The position numbers were made by a program, and so were the translations under genes. Under the pieces are notes generated by a model that saw only the letters and a list, made by a program, of their open reading frames with translations, had not been told where the DNA came from and did no database searches. A stretch of 64,000 bases of DNA from Ligilactobacillus araffinosus DSM 20653 (GTDB lineage: Bacteria > Bacillota > Bacilli > Lactobacillales > Lactobacillaceae), in assembly GCF_001435375.1 (NCBI RefSeq), contig NZ_AYYZ01000004.1, positions 35,551 to 99,550 on the forward strand, written 5' to 3'. This document shows positions 1-9,979 of this stretch, in pieces; the stretch's first letter is position 1, and each line of letters begins with the position of its first letter.

Positions 1-12
1 TTGATCTTTCAT
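1..12 (-). CDS. dltC: D-alanyl carrier protein DltC, first four codons only
   Basis: Only the start of this gene is in the window: an ATG at 10-12 followed by codons for Lys-Asp-Gln, preceded by a GTGAGG ribosome site. It sits 28 bases after the dltB stop. In lactobacilli the order is dltX-dltA-dltB-dltC-dltD, and DltC is the small phosphopantetheinyl carrier that DltA charges with D-alanine. The assignment rests on position, not on homology, because too little protein is visible. Confidence 0.55.
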
Positions 13-40
13 TACTAAAACCTCACTTTTTAATTATTAA

Positions 41-1240
41 TTAGTGTACAACAAATATTGTATTTAGGAATCCTGAGAAAATCAAGAGACTGAAGCACAT
101 CACGTTAAACGTTAAGAAAATCGCAAATGCTTCGGTAAACTTGTTGTGCGGGATCATCTCCCGGTGTTTCTTCTTGAACCGTTGCCATGCATCGCAAACA
201 ATCATTGCAATTGCTTGGAATAAACCATATGCAATGTAGTACCATGTCTCACCATGCCAGAAACCCATGATCAAGAACAATGTTAAGTAACCGATATTCG
301 CCATCGCGATCCGGCTCTTTAACCATTTCTTCTTCATCATAAAGAAGACTAACCGCATATAAATATAGTCACGGAACCAGAATGAAAGTGTCATATGCCA
401 TCTATTCCAGAAATCCTTTACGTTGTATGAAATCCACGGTTTATTGAAGTTCATCGGGGTTTCAATTCCCATTACATAACTGGTTGCAACGGCAAACAGA
501 CTGTATCCGGCAAAGTCGAAGAACAAGTCCATCGCATAAACGTAACCATGTAAGAATACCCACACTGACCAGCCGCCGTGAGCAATCGCCAACGCATCAA
601 CCTTTGGCATTAGGTATTGGCCAAAGAAATATGCAAGCACAAACTTATACATAAATCCAAGGAAAAGATAGTGAACCGCTTTTTCAAGCATCCTAACGTA
701 CTTTTCACGATCCGGAATATTATCATAATCTTCTTTAAACCGACGGTACCGATCAATTGGTCCAGATGAAATAGTTGGGAAGAAAATGATAAATTGCAAT
801 GTTGTCCACGGATGAAATTCTTTAATCATTCCATCGCGAATTTCCATGATCATTCCAACAACTTTAAAGGTCAAATAACTGATTCCTAAGAAACCAAAAA
901 TTGATTCCTTATTAAAATCAAAAAGTGGTGTCAATTTAACGATCACTAATGGAACAATTGCTAAAATAACCGCCAAACAGAAAACCCATGATTTATTATG
1001 TTTCTGTCGATAATTAAAGTACCAGGCAATTAACAGCAATTCAAAGATTACATAGCCAATCAGTGCGATTCCTTGGTGCCACTTGACCCCGCCGAACGTA
1101 AGAACCAAAAACGCAATTGAAATTAACGTCTCATACGTTCGAAAACGCCGACCATACAACAATCCAATCATAATTGGAAGTAATCCAATTATTAGGAGAA
1201 TGAAATATTCAGGATTTTGATAAGGTTGAATATTAATCAT
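41..1240 (-). CDS. dltB: DltB, membrane-bound O-acyltransferase for D-alanylation of teichoic acids
   Basis: A 399-residue polytopic membrane protein of the MBOAT family, the usual length for DltB. DltB takes D-alanine from charged DltC and passes it across the membrane for esterification to lipoteichoic and wall teichoic acid. Visible signatures are WHMTLSFWFRDYIY near residue 280 and the GFWHGETWYY stretch near 325, whose histidine corresponds to the invariant active-site His of the family. The start overlaps the dltA stop by four bases (ATGA), which indicates translational coupling. It belongs to the dltX-dltA-dltB-dltC operon. Nothing looks degraded. Confidence 0.96.
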   Translation of the reverse strand: MINIQPYQNPEYFILLIIGLLPIMIGLLYGRRFRTYETLISIAFLVLTFGGVKWHQGIALIGYVIFELLLIAWYFNYRQKHNKSWVFCLAVILAIVPLVIVKLTPLFDFNKESIFGFLGISYLTFKVVGMIMEIRDGMIKEFHPWTTLQFIIFFPTISSGPIDRYRRFKEDYDNIPDREKYVRMLEKAVHYLFLGFMYKFVLAYFFGQYLMPKVDALAIAHGGWSVWVFLHGYVYAMDLFFDFAGYSLFAVATSYVMGIETPMNFNKPWISYNVKDFWNRWHMTLSFWFRDYIYMRLVFFMMKKKWLKSRIAMANIGYLTLFLIMGFWHGETWYYIAYGLFQAIAMIVCDAWQRFKKKHREMIPHNKFTEAFAIFLTFNVMCFSLLIFSGFLNTIFVVH

Positions 1241-2772
1241 TCGTTATTAACCTCTTTCATTAATGATTTCCGGTCAATTTTTCCATTCGGAGTTAGCGGT
1301 AATGAATCAACGTAAACAAACCGTTGTGGCATCATATAAGCCATCATAATTTCTTGAAGCTCTTTCTTAATTGCCTGCGTTAATTCAAATTCATCTTCAT
1401 AATTATTCTCTTCAGGAACAATATATGCAATTAATTGACTAACTTTATGATTTTTATCATATTTTGGAACGGTCGTTGCTTGAGAAATCAAACTAACCTG
1501 TCCTAAATGATGATCAACATCTTCCAACTCGATCCGGAAGCCGTGAACTTTAACTTGAAAATCTAGCCGACCCTTGTATAACAATTGACCATTTTCATCA
1601 AATTGCCCCAAATCACCTGTCCGGTATGCCGATGTTCCTTCGACTTCTAAGAATGCCCTGGCCGTTTTTTCAGGATTATTAATGTACCCTTTTGAAACGC
1701 TCGGACCGGCAATTACAATTTCACCTTCATCATGATCGCCAACCTGGTGAACATCATCATCGACTAAAACAATTCGTGTATCCGCTTTAGGTTTACCAAT
1801 TGGCAGCCGCTTGTAGTTGGCTAAAATTTCATCAGTAATTTCCACTTGGGTAACCGCAACGGTTGTTTCAGTTGGTCCATATGTATTAAAAATCCGTGCA
1901 TGCGGGAATCGTTTCTTCAAGTTTTCTGCTGTACTATGGGTTAATTCCTCACCGCAGAATAAGAAATGACTCAATTCCGGCATGTGTTTCTCATCAAACG
2001 TTGGTTGAAGTAAACAAATATCCATAAATGATGGAGTTGAGACCCATTCATTAACGTGAAGTTTAGGTAAAACTTCAAACAGTTCTTTAAAGTTATCAGT
2101 AGTCTTTTTAGGTAAAACTGCAAGTTTTCCCCCTGCTGTTAACGTTGGATATAAGTCCATAACTGAAAGATCAAATGAGTATGGAGCCTGTGAAAGGCAA
2201 ATTCCATCGGCCTTAATTCCAAAATCATCAGAATGCATCCACTCAACATAACTCTTCAAATTATCATGGCTAATTTGAACACCTTTAGGTTTCCCGGTTG
2301 TCCCAGATGTAAAAATAATATAGAATGTATCGTCACCATCAACAAATGACGTTGAAGTAATTTCCTGAGAAAATTCACCATGCGTGTAAATATCATTTAA
2401 TTCAGCCTTACTGATCGATTTCACTGTTGGCATTTCAGCTGGCAAGTCCTCAACTTGAATATATAATGCTGGTTTTCCAATCTCATTAATCGATTCCAAC
2501 CGTGATAACGATGAATTTACATCTACCGGAACATATGAATGACCTGATTTAACAACTCCTAAAAAAGCTGCAATCATTTCAAAAGTTTGTCCTCCAAATA
2601 CTACAATCGGTGCTTTTGCTGGCAAATTCATTTTTAAAATATAGTTTGCAAGCGCATCAGAATATTTCTTTAAATCACCATAAGTATTTTCCACCCCGAG
2701 GTAATCATAAGCAGCTTTATCTGGATGGTTAACTGCAAACTGGTCAATTTGAGCAATCAAATTTGCTTCCAT
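1237..2772 (-). CDS. dltA: DltA, D-alanine--D-alanyl carrier protein ligase
   Basis: A 511-residue adenylating enzyme of the acyl-CoA synthetase/NRPS A-domain superfamily. It activates D-alanine with ATP and loads it on the phosphopantetheine of DltC in the cytoplasm. Core motifs are complete: phosphate loop FTSGTTGKPKG at about 154-164, NTYGPTETT near 297, YRTGDLG near 381, GRLDFQVKVHGFRIE near 396, and the C-terminal PNGKIDR loop with the catalytic lysine at about 498. It lies between dltX (17-base gap) and dltB (4-base overlap). Lowering of wall negative charge by this pathway is established knowledge for Gram-positive bacteria. Confidence 0.97.
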   Translation of the reverse strand: MEANLIAQIDQFAVNHPDKAAYDYLGVENTYGDLKKYSDALANYILKMNLPAKAPIVVFGGQTFEMIAAFLGVVKSGHSYVPVDVNSSLSRLESINEIGKPALYIQVEDLPAEMPTVKSISKAELNDIYTHGEFSQEITSTSFVDGDDTFYIIFTSGTTGKPKGVQISHDNLKSYVEWMHSDDFGIKADGICLSQAPYSFDLSVMDLYPTLTAGGKLAVLPKKTTDNFKELFEVLPKLHVNEWVSTPSFMDICLLQPTFDEKHMPELSHFLFCGEELTHSTAENLKKRFPHARIFNTYGPTETTVAVTQVEITDEILANYKRLPIGKPKADTRIVLVDDDVHQVGDHDEGEIVIAGPSVSKGYINNPEKTARAFLEVEGTSAYRTGDLGQFDENGQLLYKGRLDFQVKVHGFRIELEDVDHHLGQVSLISQATTVPKYDKNHKVSQLIAYIVPEENNYEDEFELTQAIKKELQEIMMAYMMPQRFVYVDSLPLTPNGKIDRKSLMKEVNNE

Positions 2773-2789
2773 CTCAACATCTCTCCTGT

Positions 2790-2939
2790 TTAAAATTCGT
2801 TATAAATAAAGTGTGGCTGTGTAAGTCCACTGTAACTGAACATGTATACTAGAGCAAACAAAACGACAAAGTAAAAGACAGTCCGTGCAATGAAACGGAC
2901 CCAATCTTTTTGCCAAAATGCACGTAACTTCTCTTTCAT
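2790..2939 (-). CDS. dltX: DltX, small membrane protein at the head of the dlt operon
   Basis: A 49-residue single-span membrane protein starting MKEKLRAFW and ending HFIYNEF. The reading frame stays open for 23 more codons upstream, but the ATG at 2937-2939 has a perfect AGGAGG eight bases before it and gives the usual DltX size of about 45-50 residues, so the longer form is rejected. The basic N-terminus, one hydrophobic helix (about 17-36) and the conserved C-terminal tail fit DltX, which interacts with the other Dlt membrane components. It is the first gene of the operon and follows its own promoter. Confidence 0.9.
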   Translation of the reverse strand: MKEKLRAFWQKDWVRFIARTVFYFVVLFALVYMFSYSGLTQPHFIYNEF

Positions 2940-2969
2940 TGCAATCCTCCTTGCTTCAACATTGCCACG

Positions 2970-2975
2970 ATTATA
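2970..2975 (-). promoter_or_regulatory. -10 box of the dlt operon promoter
   Basis: A perfect TATAAT (read on the minus strand) lies about 30 bases before the dltX start, in the 85-base gap after apt. The -35 region 17 bases further upstream is only TTTATT, so the promoter may be weak or depend on an activator. No operator is obvious. Confidence 0.6.
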
Positions 2976-3024
2976 TCCTAAATGATTTAAAAAATAAACA
3001 TATATCAATTGGGATAAATCAATC

Positions 3025-3543
3025 TTAATATTCCATTAAGCTTAACATGTCATAGCCCTTGATCTTATCGCGGCCATGAAGATCCTTTAATTCAATAATG
3101 AATGCACAGCCGACAACGATTCCGCCTAATTGTTCGACCAAGTCGATCGTTGCACTAATCGTGCCGCCAGTTGCCAAAAGATCATCGGTAACCAAAACTT
3201 TTTGACCCGGTTTGATTGCATCCTTGTGCATGTAAAGGGCTGATTTTCCATATTCTAGTGAATATTCAGCCTTAACAGTTTCCCGTGGCAATTTGCCTTT
3301 TTTCCGGGCAGGCGCAAATCCAACACCTAATTCAAATGCAACCGGGCAACCAACGATGAATCCCCGGGCTTCAGGTCCAACAATCATTTCAACTCCTTTA
3401 TCGCGAGCAAACTGAACAATTTGATCAGTTGCTTGGTGATAAGCTTCACCATCGGCCATCAATGGTGAAATGTCACGGAATAATACACCTTTTTCAGGGT
3501 AATCTGGGATACTTGCCACATAATCATGTAAATCTAATGCCAT
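3025..3543 (-). CDS. apt: Adenine phosphoribosyltransferase
   Basis: A 172-residue purine salvage enzyme that converts adenine and PRPP to AMP in the cytoplasm. The PRPP-binding motif [13 protein letters not shown] is at about 115-127 and the N-terminal segment [15 protein letters not shown] is typical of Apt. Length equals the family norm. The ATG at 3541-3543 has a GGAG site eight bases upstream. It is 25 bases downstream of recJ, a neighbour pair also seen in Bacillus (recJ-apt), so the two are probably co-transcribed. Confidence 0.97.
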   Translation of the reverse strand: MALDLHDYVASIPDYPEKGVLFRDISPLMADGEAYHQATDQIVQFARDKGVEMIVGPEARGFIVGCPVAFELGVGFAPARKKGKLPRETVKAEYSLEYGKSALYMHKDAIKPGQKVLVTDDLLATGGTISATIDLVEQLGGIVVGCAFIIELKDLHGRDKIKGYDMLSLMEY

Positions 3544-3568
3544 TATGTTTCTCCTTAAATCAAAATAC

Positions 3569-5899
3569 TTATATTGTTAAATCCAATCGCTTTAGCAAAT
3601 CCGCTGTTTTTGCATTTAAAAATAATTGTTGAGCCTGTATTTGGGCAACGCGTGCTTGATAACGCTTTGTCTTGGTCAATTCAATTCGTTGATTGGATGG
3701 TGTTCCAGTTAACAGACCATTCTTAATTTTAACAAATTTAGCCTCAGAAAACACCTGAATCATGAAAACAAGTGATTCTTTGTCAAAATTCAAATAATTT
3801 GCTAACTTTTCTAAATCTTTTCTTAAATCAACATCATGGTGCGTACTTGTAAAACGATACAACTTTCCAAAATCCTGTCGGCTAGGCAGCGGTTTGGAAG
3901 CAATATTATGTTGCGTATAACATTTTAATACAATCTGCTTGACTTGCAACCTGTCAATTAAACTTTCAAATGCTGCAATTGATGGTGGGCAATCAACAAT
4001 CACTAATGTATCGCCTGTAATTGGCACTTGATCATTTAGTGAAATCAATTTAATATTCGAGGCTACCTGAGCTGCAACCTGCTTCAATAATTTCACATTG
4101 AAAAAGCCGTATACGAATTCGGAATTAAATTTATTTGGCGAACTTATAAAACGTTGATCAATTACCTTTAACTTAAAGTCGTTAACTTCATTTCCAGTTT
4201 CATCCTTGAGATCGCAAATTTGAATCTGCGGAGTTGTCCGGCCTTGCCATCGATTTACCGTCAGCTCGCCGACAATTGCGATTCCGTCAAGGTGTTCAGC
4301 TTGCAATTGATGAATTTCAGCTGGCGAAGCGTTAAATTTTACCCCAGCTAAACTGCCATGTCCCGTTTGAAAATCGATTCGAAAATGTTGTCCTTGGTCA
4401 CCCATGACTTTTAATTGCGGGTTTTGAATTCCGGTGATCTTAAATACCGGGCGCGGATTATCGCATCCGAATGGCGCCAATAAATTCAGTTCATTGATCA
4501 AATCAAGCGAAATTGACGCCGCCGGAAGTTCTTCATTGATTTCAAGCACTGGACGTTTATCACCTTTGAAGTGCTGGTTTTCCGCTTCTTGATCAGCAAT
4601 CACTTGAAAACCGGCTAAATTATCTGGTTTAATCGAAAGGCCGCAAGCTTGCGCGTGCCCACCAAAACTTTCAAACAACTTTCGATGTGAATCAAACGCT
4701 TCAAAAAGATTGAATCCTTCAACTGAGCGCCCCGAACCTTTATACAGATTGTCTTCGGTTAACGTTAAAACAATCGTTGGCCGCTTCGTTTCTTCCGTGA
4801 TTCGACTGGCAACGATTCCAAGAACCCCCTCATGCCAATTTTTTCCAGCAATTACGTTTACTAAATGCGATTGTCCAGTTTGGTTTAGAATCTGTTCGGC
4901 TTCTTTTGTGATCGTTGCAACTAATGTTTGCCGCTGCTGATTTAGATCGTGAGTATGCTGTGCTAACTGAGCAGCTTCAGTTTCATCAAGTGTTGTCAGT
5001 AATTTAACCCCCAACGAAGCATTCTCAAGTCTTCCAAGTGAATTCAACCGCGGAGCAATGGTAAAACCGATTGTGTCACTGTCAATTTCATCCGGTTTTG
5101 TTTTCGTAACTTCAAGCAACGCGCTTAATCCTGGACGCATTGTTGTCTTCAATTCTTCAATTCCAAATGAAACCAAATCACGGTTCTCATCCGTCAATGA
5201 CATCACATCGGCAACCGTTCCAATTGCAACCAGATCAAGTTCTTCTTGAGGAATGTCATCAAGCAAAGCACATGCAACCTTAAATGCAACTCCGACCCCA
5301 GCAAGCCCTTTAAACGGATAATTTCCTTTCGGATGCATTGGATGCACGATTGCATATGCTGGTGGAAGTTTCGCTGGTAGTTCATGGTGATCCGTAATGA
5401 TGACATCAATGCCCTTATCCATCAAATATTGAACTTCATCATACCCAGAAACCCCATTATCAACGGTAACCAATAATTGCATTCCCTGTTTTTCAAGGTT
5501 TTGATACTCTGATAAGTTCGGTCCATATCCATCCTTAAACCGATCCGGAACAAAATAATGAACATTTGCTCCCAATTGAAGTAAGGTTTCGTACATCACT
5601 GCCGTACTGGTAATTCCATCAGCATCATAATCGCCATAGATAAAAATTTTCTGATTTTCAATAATTGCCTGTTGAATCCGGTCAATTGCTTTTTCCATAT
5701 CATAAAGCAAATACGGATCGTGAACATGCTGTCCTTGCGGCTCTAGAAAGTCTTTAATTTGATTTGCATTTTCCAAACCCCGCTGAGCTAAAATTTTAAT
5801 TAACAACGGTGAATGATGTAAGGTTTGAGCAAGCTCATTGATCTGCCCATCATCAAGTTTAGAAACCGCCAATTTCCAATCATAATTTGAAGTAATCAA
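3569..5899 (-). CDS. recJ: Single-stranded-DNA-specific exonuclease RecJ
   Basis: A 776-residue DHH-family 5'-3' exonuclease used in recombination and mismatch or excision repair. Motif I YGDYDADG is at 88-95, the DHH triplet at 170-172 (ITDHHELP), with further metal-site segments VTVDNG near 144 and IGTVADV near 225. These are followed by the DHHA1 and OB-fold regions and the Firmicutes-specific C-terminal extension. The start is TTG at 5897-5899 with GAGG eight bases before it; no in-frame ATG is available nearby. It is four bases from the lapA-like gene upstream and 25 from apt downstream. Confidence 0.96.
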   Translation of the reverse strand: MITSNYDWKLAVSKLDDGQINELAQTLHHSPLLIKILAQRGLENANQIKDFLEPQGQHVHDPYLLYDMEKAIDRIQQAIIENQKIFIYGDYDADGITSTAVMYETLLQLGANVHYFVPDRFKDGYGPNLSEYQNLEKQGMQLLVTVDNGVSGYDEVQYLMDKGIDVIITDHHELPAKLPPAYAIVHPMHPKGNYPFKGLAGVGVAFKVACALLDDIPQEELDLVAIGTVADVMSLTDENRDLVSFGIEELKTTMRPGLSALLEVTKTKPDEIDSDTIGFTIAPRLNSLGRLENASLGVKLLTTLDETEAAQLAQHTHDLNQQRQTLVATITKEAEQILNQTGQSHLVNVIAGKNWHEGVLGIVASRITEETKRPTIVLTLTEDNLYKGSGRSVEGFNLFEAFDSHRKLFESFGGHAQACGLSIKPDNLAGFQVIADQEAENQHFKGDKRPVLEINEELPAASISLDLINELNLLAPFGCDNPRPVFKITGIQNPQLKVMGDQGQHFRIDFQTGHGSLAGVKFNASPAEIHQLQAEHLDGIAIVGELTVNRWQGRTTPQIQICDLKDETGNEVNDFKLKVIDQRFISSPNKFNSEFVYGFFNVKLLKQVAAQVASNIKLISLNDQVPITGDTLVIVDCPPSIAAFESLIDRLQVKQIVLKCYTQHNIASKPLPSRQDFGKLYRFTSTHHDVDLRKDLEKLANYLNFDKESLVFMIQVFSEAKFVKIKNGLLTGTPSNQRIELTKTKRYQARVAQIQAQQLFLNAKTADLLKRLDLTI

Positions 5900-5902
5900 A
5901 TC

Positions 5903-6187
5903 TTATTCCTCTTTGTTTTCTGATTTTCCTGCAACCTGTTCTTGTAAATCTTTTACCTGACTATTCAGATTTTTGATTTGTTTTTTGTGCTTAAATGATG
6001 AAGATACTGAGAACAGCATTGCAATGATCACCCCAATTAAAATTGAAATGATAATTAAAATCACCAGTGGAATTTTGACCTTTGCGACAAAAAAGTTTAC
6101 TGAAACACTTTGCATATTTGAGATTGAAAAAATTGCCACAACCAATAGCAAGACAATAACTCCAATCAAACTTAATTTCTTTTTCAA
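5903..6187 (-). CDS. LapA-family small membrane protein
   Basis: A 94-residue protein with two hydrophobic helices (about 6-24 and 38-62) and a charged, coiled-coil-like cytoplasmic tail (KHKKQIKNLNSQVKDLQEQV). The layout matches LapA-domain proteins (DUF1049), which in other bacteria help assemble envelope structures; the function here is unknown. It starts at a TTG with AGGAGA seven bases upstream. Position directly before recJ is common in lactobacilli. It is likely co-transcribed with recJ and apt. Confidence 0.8.
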   Translation of the reverse strand: MKKKLSLIGVIVLLLVVAIFSISNMQSVSVNFFVAKVKIPLVILIIISILIGVIIAMLFSVSSSFKHKKQIKNLNSQVKDLQEQVAGKSENKEE

Positions 6188-6214
6188 TCTAATCTCTCCT
6201 AAATATTAACCAAC

Positions 6215-7024
6215 TTACTTTTGATTAAAGATTCCCGCTGCCAGAAAGTCGCCCAGTCGCGGAAACAACGCATAACCAACGTTTGCAATGTTGAAGAAAA
6301 ACGGCAGATTGAGCTCCCGTTTCGCCGTTCCAATTGAGTGGACGATTTTTTCGGCAACCAATTCTGGATTTAAAACGATGCCATTGATTTTTTCTAAATA
6401 ATTACCGCTTTCATCAGCTTTATCAAAGAATTTCGTTCGAATTGGTCCGGGATTAACCGTCATCACGCTAATTCCAAGCGGCTTCAATTCTAACCGTAAA
6501 GCATCTGAATAACCTAAAACAGCAGCTTTTGTTGCGGAATAAACGGATGATTTCGGCGTTGCGATTTTACCTGCCATTGAGGCAATGTTAATAATTGCAC
6601 CGCGCTTCCGGGTTGCCATTTGTAAAGCGGTAAACTTCGATAAGTAAATCGTTCCTAAAACGTTGACCCGAAACATTTTTTCAGCAACTTGCATATCGAA
6701 ATCAAGCGCATTTTGCATTAACCCAAAACCTGCATCGTTTACTAAAACATCAATTGGACCAACTTCATTTTCAATCTGGTAAACGACTTTTTCGATTCGT
6801 TCTGGATCAGCAACATCCATTTGAACGGCATATGCTTTCTTGCCGCGAAACTCAGCGCACGATTTCGCAACTTCTTTTAGCCGATCTAAATTCCGTGCGC
6901 ACGCAACCACGATTGCGCCCTTTTGAGCTAACTGGTATGCAATTTGTTCACCAAGACCTGATGAAGCGCCAGTCACTAAAGCAATTCGATCTTCTAAATT
7001 TTTTAAATCACGGTATCCACTCAT
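6215..7024 (-). CDS. Short-chain dehydrogenase/reductase
   Basis: A 269-residue NAD(P)-dependent oxidoreductase of the classical SDR family. The nucleotide-binding motif TGASSGLGEQIA is at about 19-30, NDAGFG (the NNAG equivalent) near 96, and the catalytic Ser with YSATK near 160-165. The C-terminus has a hydrophobic patch that may contact membranes, as in the DltE/YqjQ-like subgroup. The substrate cannot be read from the sequence. The start overlaps the rnz stop by one base, so it is translated from the same transcript. The neighbour pair rnz-SDR is common in lactobacilli. Confidence 0.9.
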   Translation of the reverse strand: MSGYRDLKNLEDRIALVTGASSGLGEQIAYQLAQKGAIVVACARNLDRLKEVAKSCAEFRGKKAYAVQMDVADPERIEKVVYQIENEVGPIDVLVNDAGFGLMQNALDFDMQVAEKMFRVNVLGTIYLSKFTALQMATRKRGAIINIASMAGKIATPKSSVYSATKAAVLGYSDALRLELKPLGISVMTVNPGPIRTKFFDKADESGNYLEKINGIVLNPELVAEKIVHSIGTAKRELNLPFFFNIANVGYALFPRLGDFLAAGIFNQK

Positions 7025-7974
7025 TATTTTTCCCTTCTTTCTGGAAAAGGAACATTATAGGTATCAAAGTCCCGAACAACCCGTGTATTTGGGAAAATCT
7101 CCCGGGCATCGGCCTGCAATTTCTTAACCATCGGTCCAACATACCGGGCTGAAATATGGGTCAATAACAATTTCTTAACGTGATCCCGCTGAGCAGTCTG
7201 AGCTGCTTGAATACATGTTGAATGGTAATAATTGCGCGCAAGTTTTGCTTCGCCCTTTCCAAAAGTACTTTCATGAACAAGGACATCCGCATTAAGGGCT
7301 AACTTATCAATTCCCGCCGTCTTCCGGGTATCACCTAAGATTGCAACTGTCCGGCCTTTCTTTGGCGCACCGATAAAGTCTTTACCGTTTAACTGTGTCC
7401 CATCGTCAAGCGTCACGATTTGGCCTGTTTTAATCTGACCGTAAATTGGGCCTGGGCGAACACCAACTTCCTGTAATTTTTCAACCATTAATTCGCCTGG
7501 ATAATCTTTTTCTTCGACCCGATAGCCAATACATTTGATTCGATGATCAAGACCAGCATAAGAAACCTTAAACCGATCATTTTCGAAAAGAACGCCCTCT
7601 TCATCATCGAGTTCAATATATTGGATGGGATATGCTAAATGGGTTTGCGAAACCCGCATTGAAGTTTCAACAAACTGTTTGATGCCCCGCGGCCCGTAAA
7701 TCGTCAACGGAGTTGCTGCTTCTGCTCCTTGAAATGAACGGCTGCTTAAAAAACCTGGAAGACCGAAAATATGATCACCATGAAGATGAGTAATAAAAAT
7801 TTTCGTTACTTTCCGGGGACGAATTGTCGTTCGTAAAATCTGATGTTGAGTCCCTTCGCCAACATCAAAAAGCCAAACTTCATTAATTTCATCAAGCAAT
7901 TTCAACGCAAGTGCCGTCACATTGCGGAATTTTGACGGTGATCCAGCACTGGTTCCTAAAAATTCAAGTTCCAT
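7024..7974 (-). CDS. rnz: Ribonuclease Z
   Basis: A 316-residue metallo-beta-lactamase-fold endonuclease that matures tRNA 3' ends, needed here because the tRNA seen in this window (48.8 kb) has no encoded CCA. The zinc-binding motif HLHGDH is at about 63-68, with downstream ligands in GLDHR (about 140), LGDTR (about 213) and LTHISARY (about 270). The family exosite ([12 protein letters not shown], about 173-184) is present. Length matches bacterial tRNase Z. The start is an ATG with a GGG-containing ribosome site; it is first in a unit with the SDR gene. Confidence 0.96.
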   Translation of the reverse strand: MELEFLGTSAGSPSKFRNVTALALKLLDEINEVWLFDVGEGTQHQILRTTIRPRKVTKIFITHLHGDHIFGLPGFLSSRSFQGAEAATPLTIYGPRGIKQFVETSMRVSQTHLAYPIQYIELDDEEGVLFENDRFKVSYAGLDHRIKCIGYRVEEKDYPGELMVEKLQEVGVRPGPIYGQIKTGQIVTLDDGTQLNGKDFIGAPKKGRTVAILGDTRKTAGIDKLALNADVLVHESTFGKGEAKLARNYYHSTCIQAAQTAQRDHVKKLLLTHISARYVGPMVKKLQADAREIFPNTRVVRDFDTYNVPFPERREK

Positions 7975-8096
7975 GAAATCGACCCTATCTATTTTTTATT
8001 TCTCAAAAAAAATAATAGTCCACTATAATTAGTGAACTAATATACCGTTATCAATTTTACTATCATTCAATCTAAAATACAAAATGCATTTTAAAG

Positions 8097-9554
8097 TTAA
8101 ATAAATGCCAAAACGACAAAATTCAAAATAAACAGAATGGTGCAGATCACAAGCATTGGATGAATTTCGTTAAATTTCTTTTTGCAGATCTTAATCAATA
8201 AGTAAAAGATAAAACCAGCAGCAATTCCGTATGAAATACTATAACAAATTGCCATGAAGACGGATGCGAAAAATGCCGGAATCGCATCTTCAAGATTTGA
8301 CCAGTTAATATCTTTAAACGAGCTCATCATCATGATGCCAACAATAATCAATGCCGGAGCCGTTGCTTGGGTTGGAATAATTGCAATTACTGGTGCCAAT
8401 AAACTGCTTAACGCAAACATTACGGCCGCAGTCAAACTTGTTAATCCGGTCCGCCCGCCGGCACCGATTCCAGATGCACTTTCAACAAAGGTCGTAACAT
8501 TTGATGTTCCGCAAATTGCAGCAACAATTGAACCAGCAGCATCTGAAAATAATGATCGGTCCATCTTTGACTTAAATCCCTTACCGTTAAAGAATTCTTC
8601 TTCATCGGCTTGAGAGAAAATTCCTGACTTTTTCCCAGTTCCAATAAAGGTTCCAATCGTATCGAAAATATCGGTCAATGAGAACGCAAAAATTGTCATA
8701 ATTGCTAACAATAAACGGCTTGGATGATCGAATAATGCCACCATTCCATGGGGACCAAATGCCGCCCCTATTGTTCCCCCAAGTTCTTTGAATGATTCAG
8801 CTAATGATGGCGCATTAGCAAGACTTAAATGTGTTACTCCAAATGGAATCCCAATTAACGTTGTTAAAATAATTCCAATCAAAATTCCGCCACGCACATT
8901 TTTGATCATCAAAAATGCCATGATCAACAATCCAATTAAGGCAACTAACGCACCTGATTGATTAAAATTGATCAATGCCGGGGTAATTCCGCTTCCAGAA
9001 ACAATTGATTGAATTCCATGTGAAAAATGAGTTGTTGCTTGATTGAACGGATGATCGTTAACTGTTAAAATATCGCTTGAATCAGTGGTAAACTTAAGAA
9101 AACCTGCATTTTTAATTCCGATGTAGGCAACAAACATTCCAATTCCACCACTGATGGCGTGCTGCAAAACTTCAGGAATTGATTTGATGATCATCTTCCG
9201 AATCTTCGTCAAAGTGATCGTAACGTTGATCACTCCGCAAAGGAAAACCAGTGCCAAAGCCTCTTGCCAACTGAATCCGAGTTGTAAAACAACGGTATAC
9301 GTAAAGAACGTTGCCAATCCCAGTCCGGGAGCTTGAACATACGGAACATTGGCAAATAAAGCCATGATCAGGGTACTAACAACTGATGCAATAATCGTTG
9401 CTAAAAAGATTCCTTGAGTCGGCATCCCGGTTTTGCCAAGGATGTTCGGTGCAACAAAAAGAATATACGACATTGCAAAAAAGGTCGTTAACCCCGCAGT
9501 AATTTCAGTTGAGACGCTTGTATTATTTTCTTTCAGTTTAAAAAAGCGTGTCAT
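8097..9554 (-). CDS. NCS2-family nucleobase permease, AzgA/PbuG type
   Basis: A 485-residue membrane protein with about 12-14 spans, similar throughout to AzgA/PbuG proton symporters for hypoxanthine, guanine or adenine. The N-terminus (TAGLTTFFAMSYILFVAP) and the QAPGLGLATFF and TFVESASGIGAGGRTG segments are characteristic. A TTG one codon upstream is in frame, but the ATG at 9552-9554 has better spacing from the AGAGGG site. It has its own promoter with an extended -10. The short leader (about 35 bases) leaves no room for a purine riboswitch. The exact purine is not predictable. Confidence 0.92.
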   Translation of the reverse strand: MTRFFKLKENNTSVSTEITAGLTTFFAMSYILFVAPNILGKTGMPTQGIFLATIIASVVSTLIMALFANVPYVQAPGLGLATFFTYTVVLQLGFSWQEALALVFLCGVINVTITLTKIRKMIIKSIPEVLQHAISGGIGMFVAYIGIKNAGFLKFTTDSSDILTVNDHPFNQATTHFSHGIQSIVSGSGITPALINFNQSGALVALIGLLIMAFLMIKNVRGGILIGIILTTLIGIPFGVTHLSLANAPSLAESFKELGGTIGAAFGPHGMVALFDHPSRLLLAIMTIFAFSLTDIFDTIGTFIGTGKKSGIFSQADEEEFFNGKGFKSKMDRSLFSDAAGSIVAAICGTSNVTTFVESASGIGAGGRTGLTSLTAAVMFALSSLLAPVIAIIPTQATAPALIIVGIMMMSSFKDINWSNLEDAIPAFFASVFMAICYSISYGIAAGFIFYLLIKICKKKFNEIHPMLVICTILFILNFVVLAFI

Positions 9555-9587
9555 CAATCAATCCCTCTTTCAAAATAAATTACCTGC

Positions 9588-9651
9588 ATTATAGCAGAAA
9601 TTATTCGGAGTTAAAAGATAATCATCAATAAGAAATTATTTTTAATATAAT
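9588..9651. promoter_or_regulatory. Divergent promoter region between the permease and the 96-residue orphan gene
   Basis: On the minus strand TGCTATAAT (extended -10, core at 9588-9593) serves the permease; its -35 is poor. On the plus strand TATAAT at 9646-9651 lies 33 bases before the orphan ATG, also with a weak -35. The two -10 boxes are about 55 bases apart, so the units probably share the region between them. Confidence 0.5.
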
Positions 9652-9683
9652 TATTCAACTTATAACGAACAAAGGAGTTTAAA

Positions 9684-9974
9684 ATGAGAATTCAAACATT
9701 TCAAGAAGCAACTCAGGGCCTCAATCCTCAATACCAATGTTATTGGGAAAACGAATTATGTTCAGTCGCAATCTCAGATTTTGATTTTAACAAGCAAGAA
9801 AACGTTCTTTATCTTTTGCCCTACCATGACCGTGCCCTTCAATTTAAAGTCCTGGAAATGATTGCGAATGCACTGAATGCCGACGTTAAGATTCTAATCA
9901 AAACAAAAAGCGGGAAAAAATTCCCGCTCTTTGGCTTTCGGATCGTTGACCAATCCAAAATCTTATTTTCATAA
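9684..9974 (+). CDS. Small protein of unknown function (96 residues)
   Basis: I do not recognise this protein. It is 96 residues, soluble, rich in aromatic residues in its first half (QYQCYWENELC), with a basic KTKSGKK patch near 75 and a C-terminus FRIVDQSKILFS. No membrane helix or signal peptide is visible. The ATG has AGGAG eight bases before it and a -10 box upstream, so it looks like a real, separately transcribed gene. It stands alone on the plus strand between a purine permease and obgE; its stop is five bases from the obgE stop, convergently, with no terminator hairpin between them. Confidence 0.75.
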   Translation: MRIQTFQEATQGLNPQYQCYWENELCSVAISDFDFNKQENVLYLLPYHDRALQFKVLEMIANALNADVKILIKTKSGKKFPLFGFRIVDQSKILFS

Positions 9975-9979
9975 ATTGA

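Noticed and set aside
2940..3008. 72-residue version of DltX
   Set aside because: The added 23 residues have no ribosome site and overlap the dlt promoter; the ATG at 2939 has AGGAGG and gives the family size.
9555..9700. Purine riboswitch for the NCS2 permease
   Set aside because: The leader from the -10 box to the start is only about 35 bases and shows no purine-aptamer sequence.
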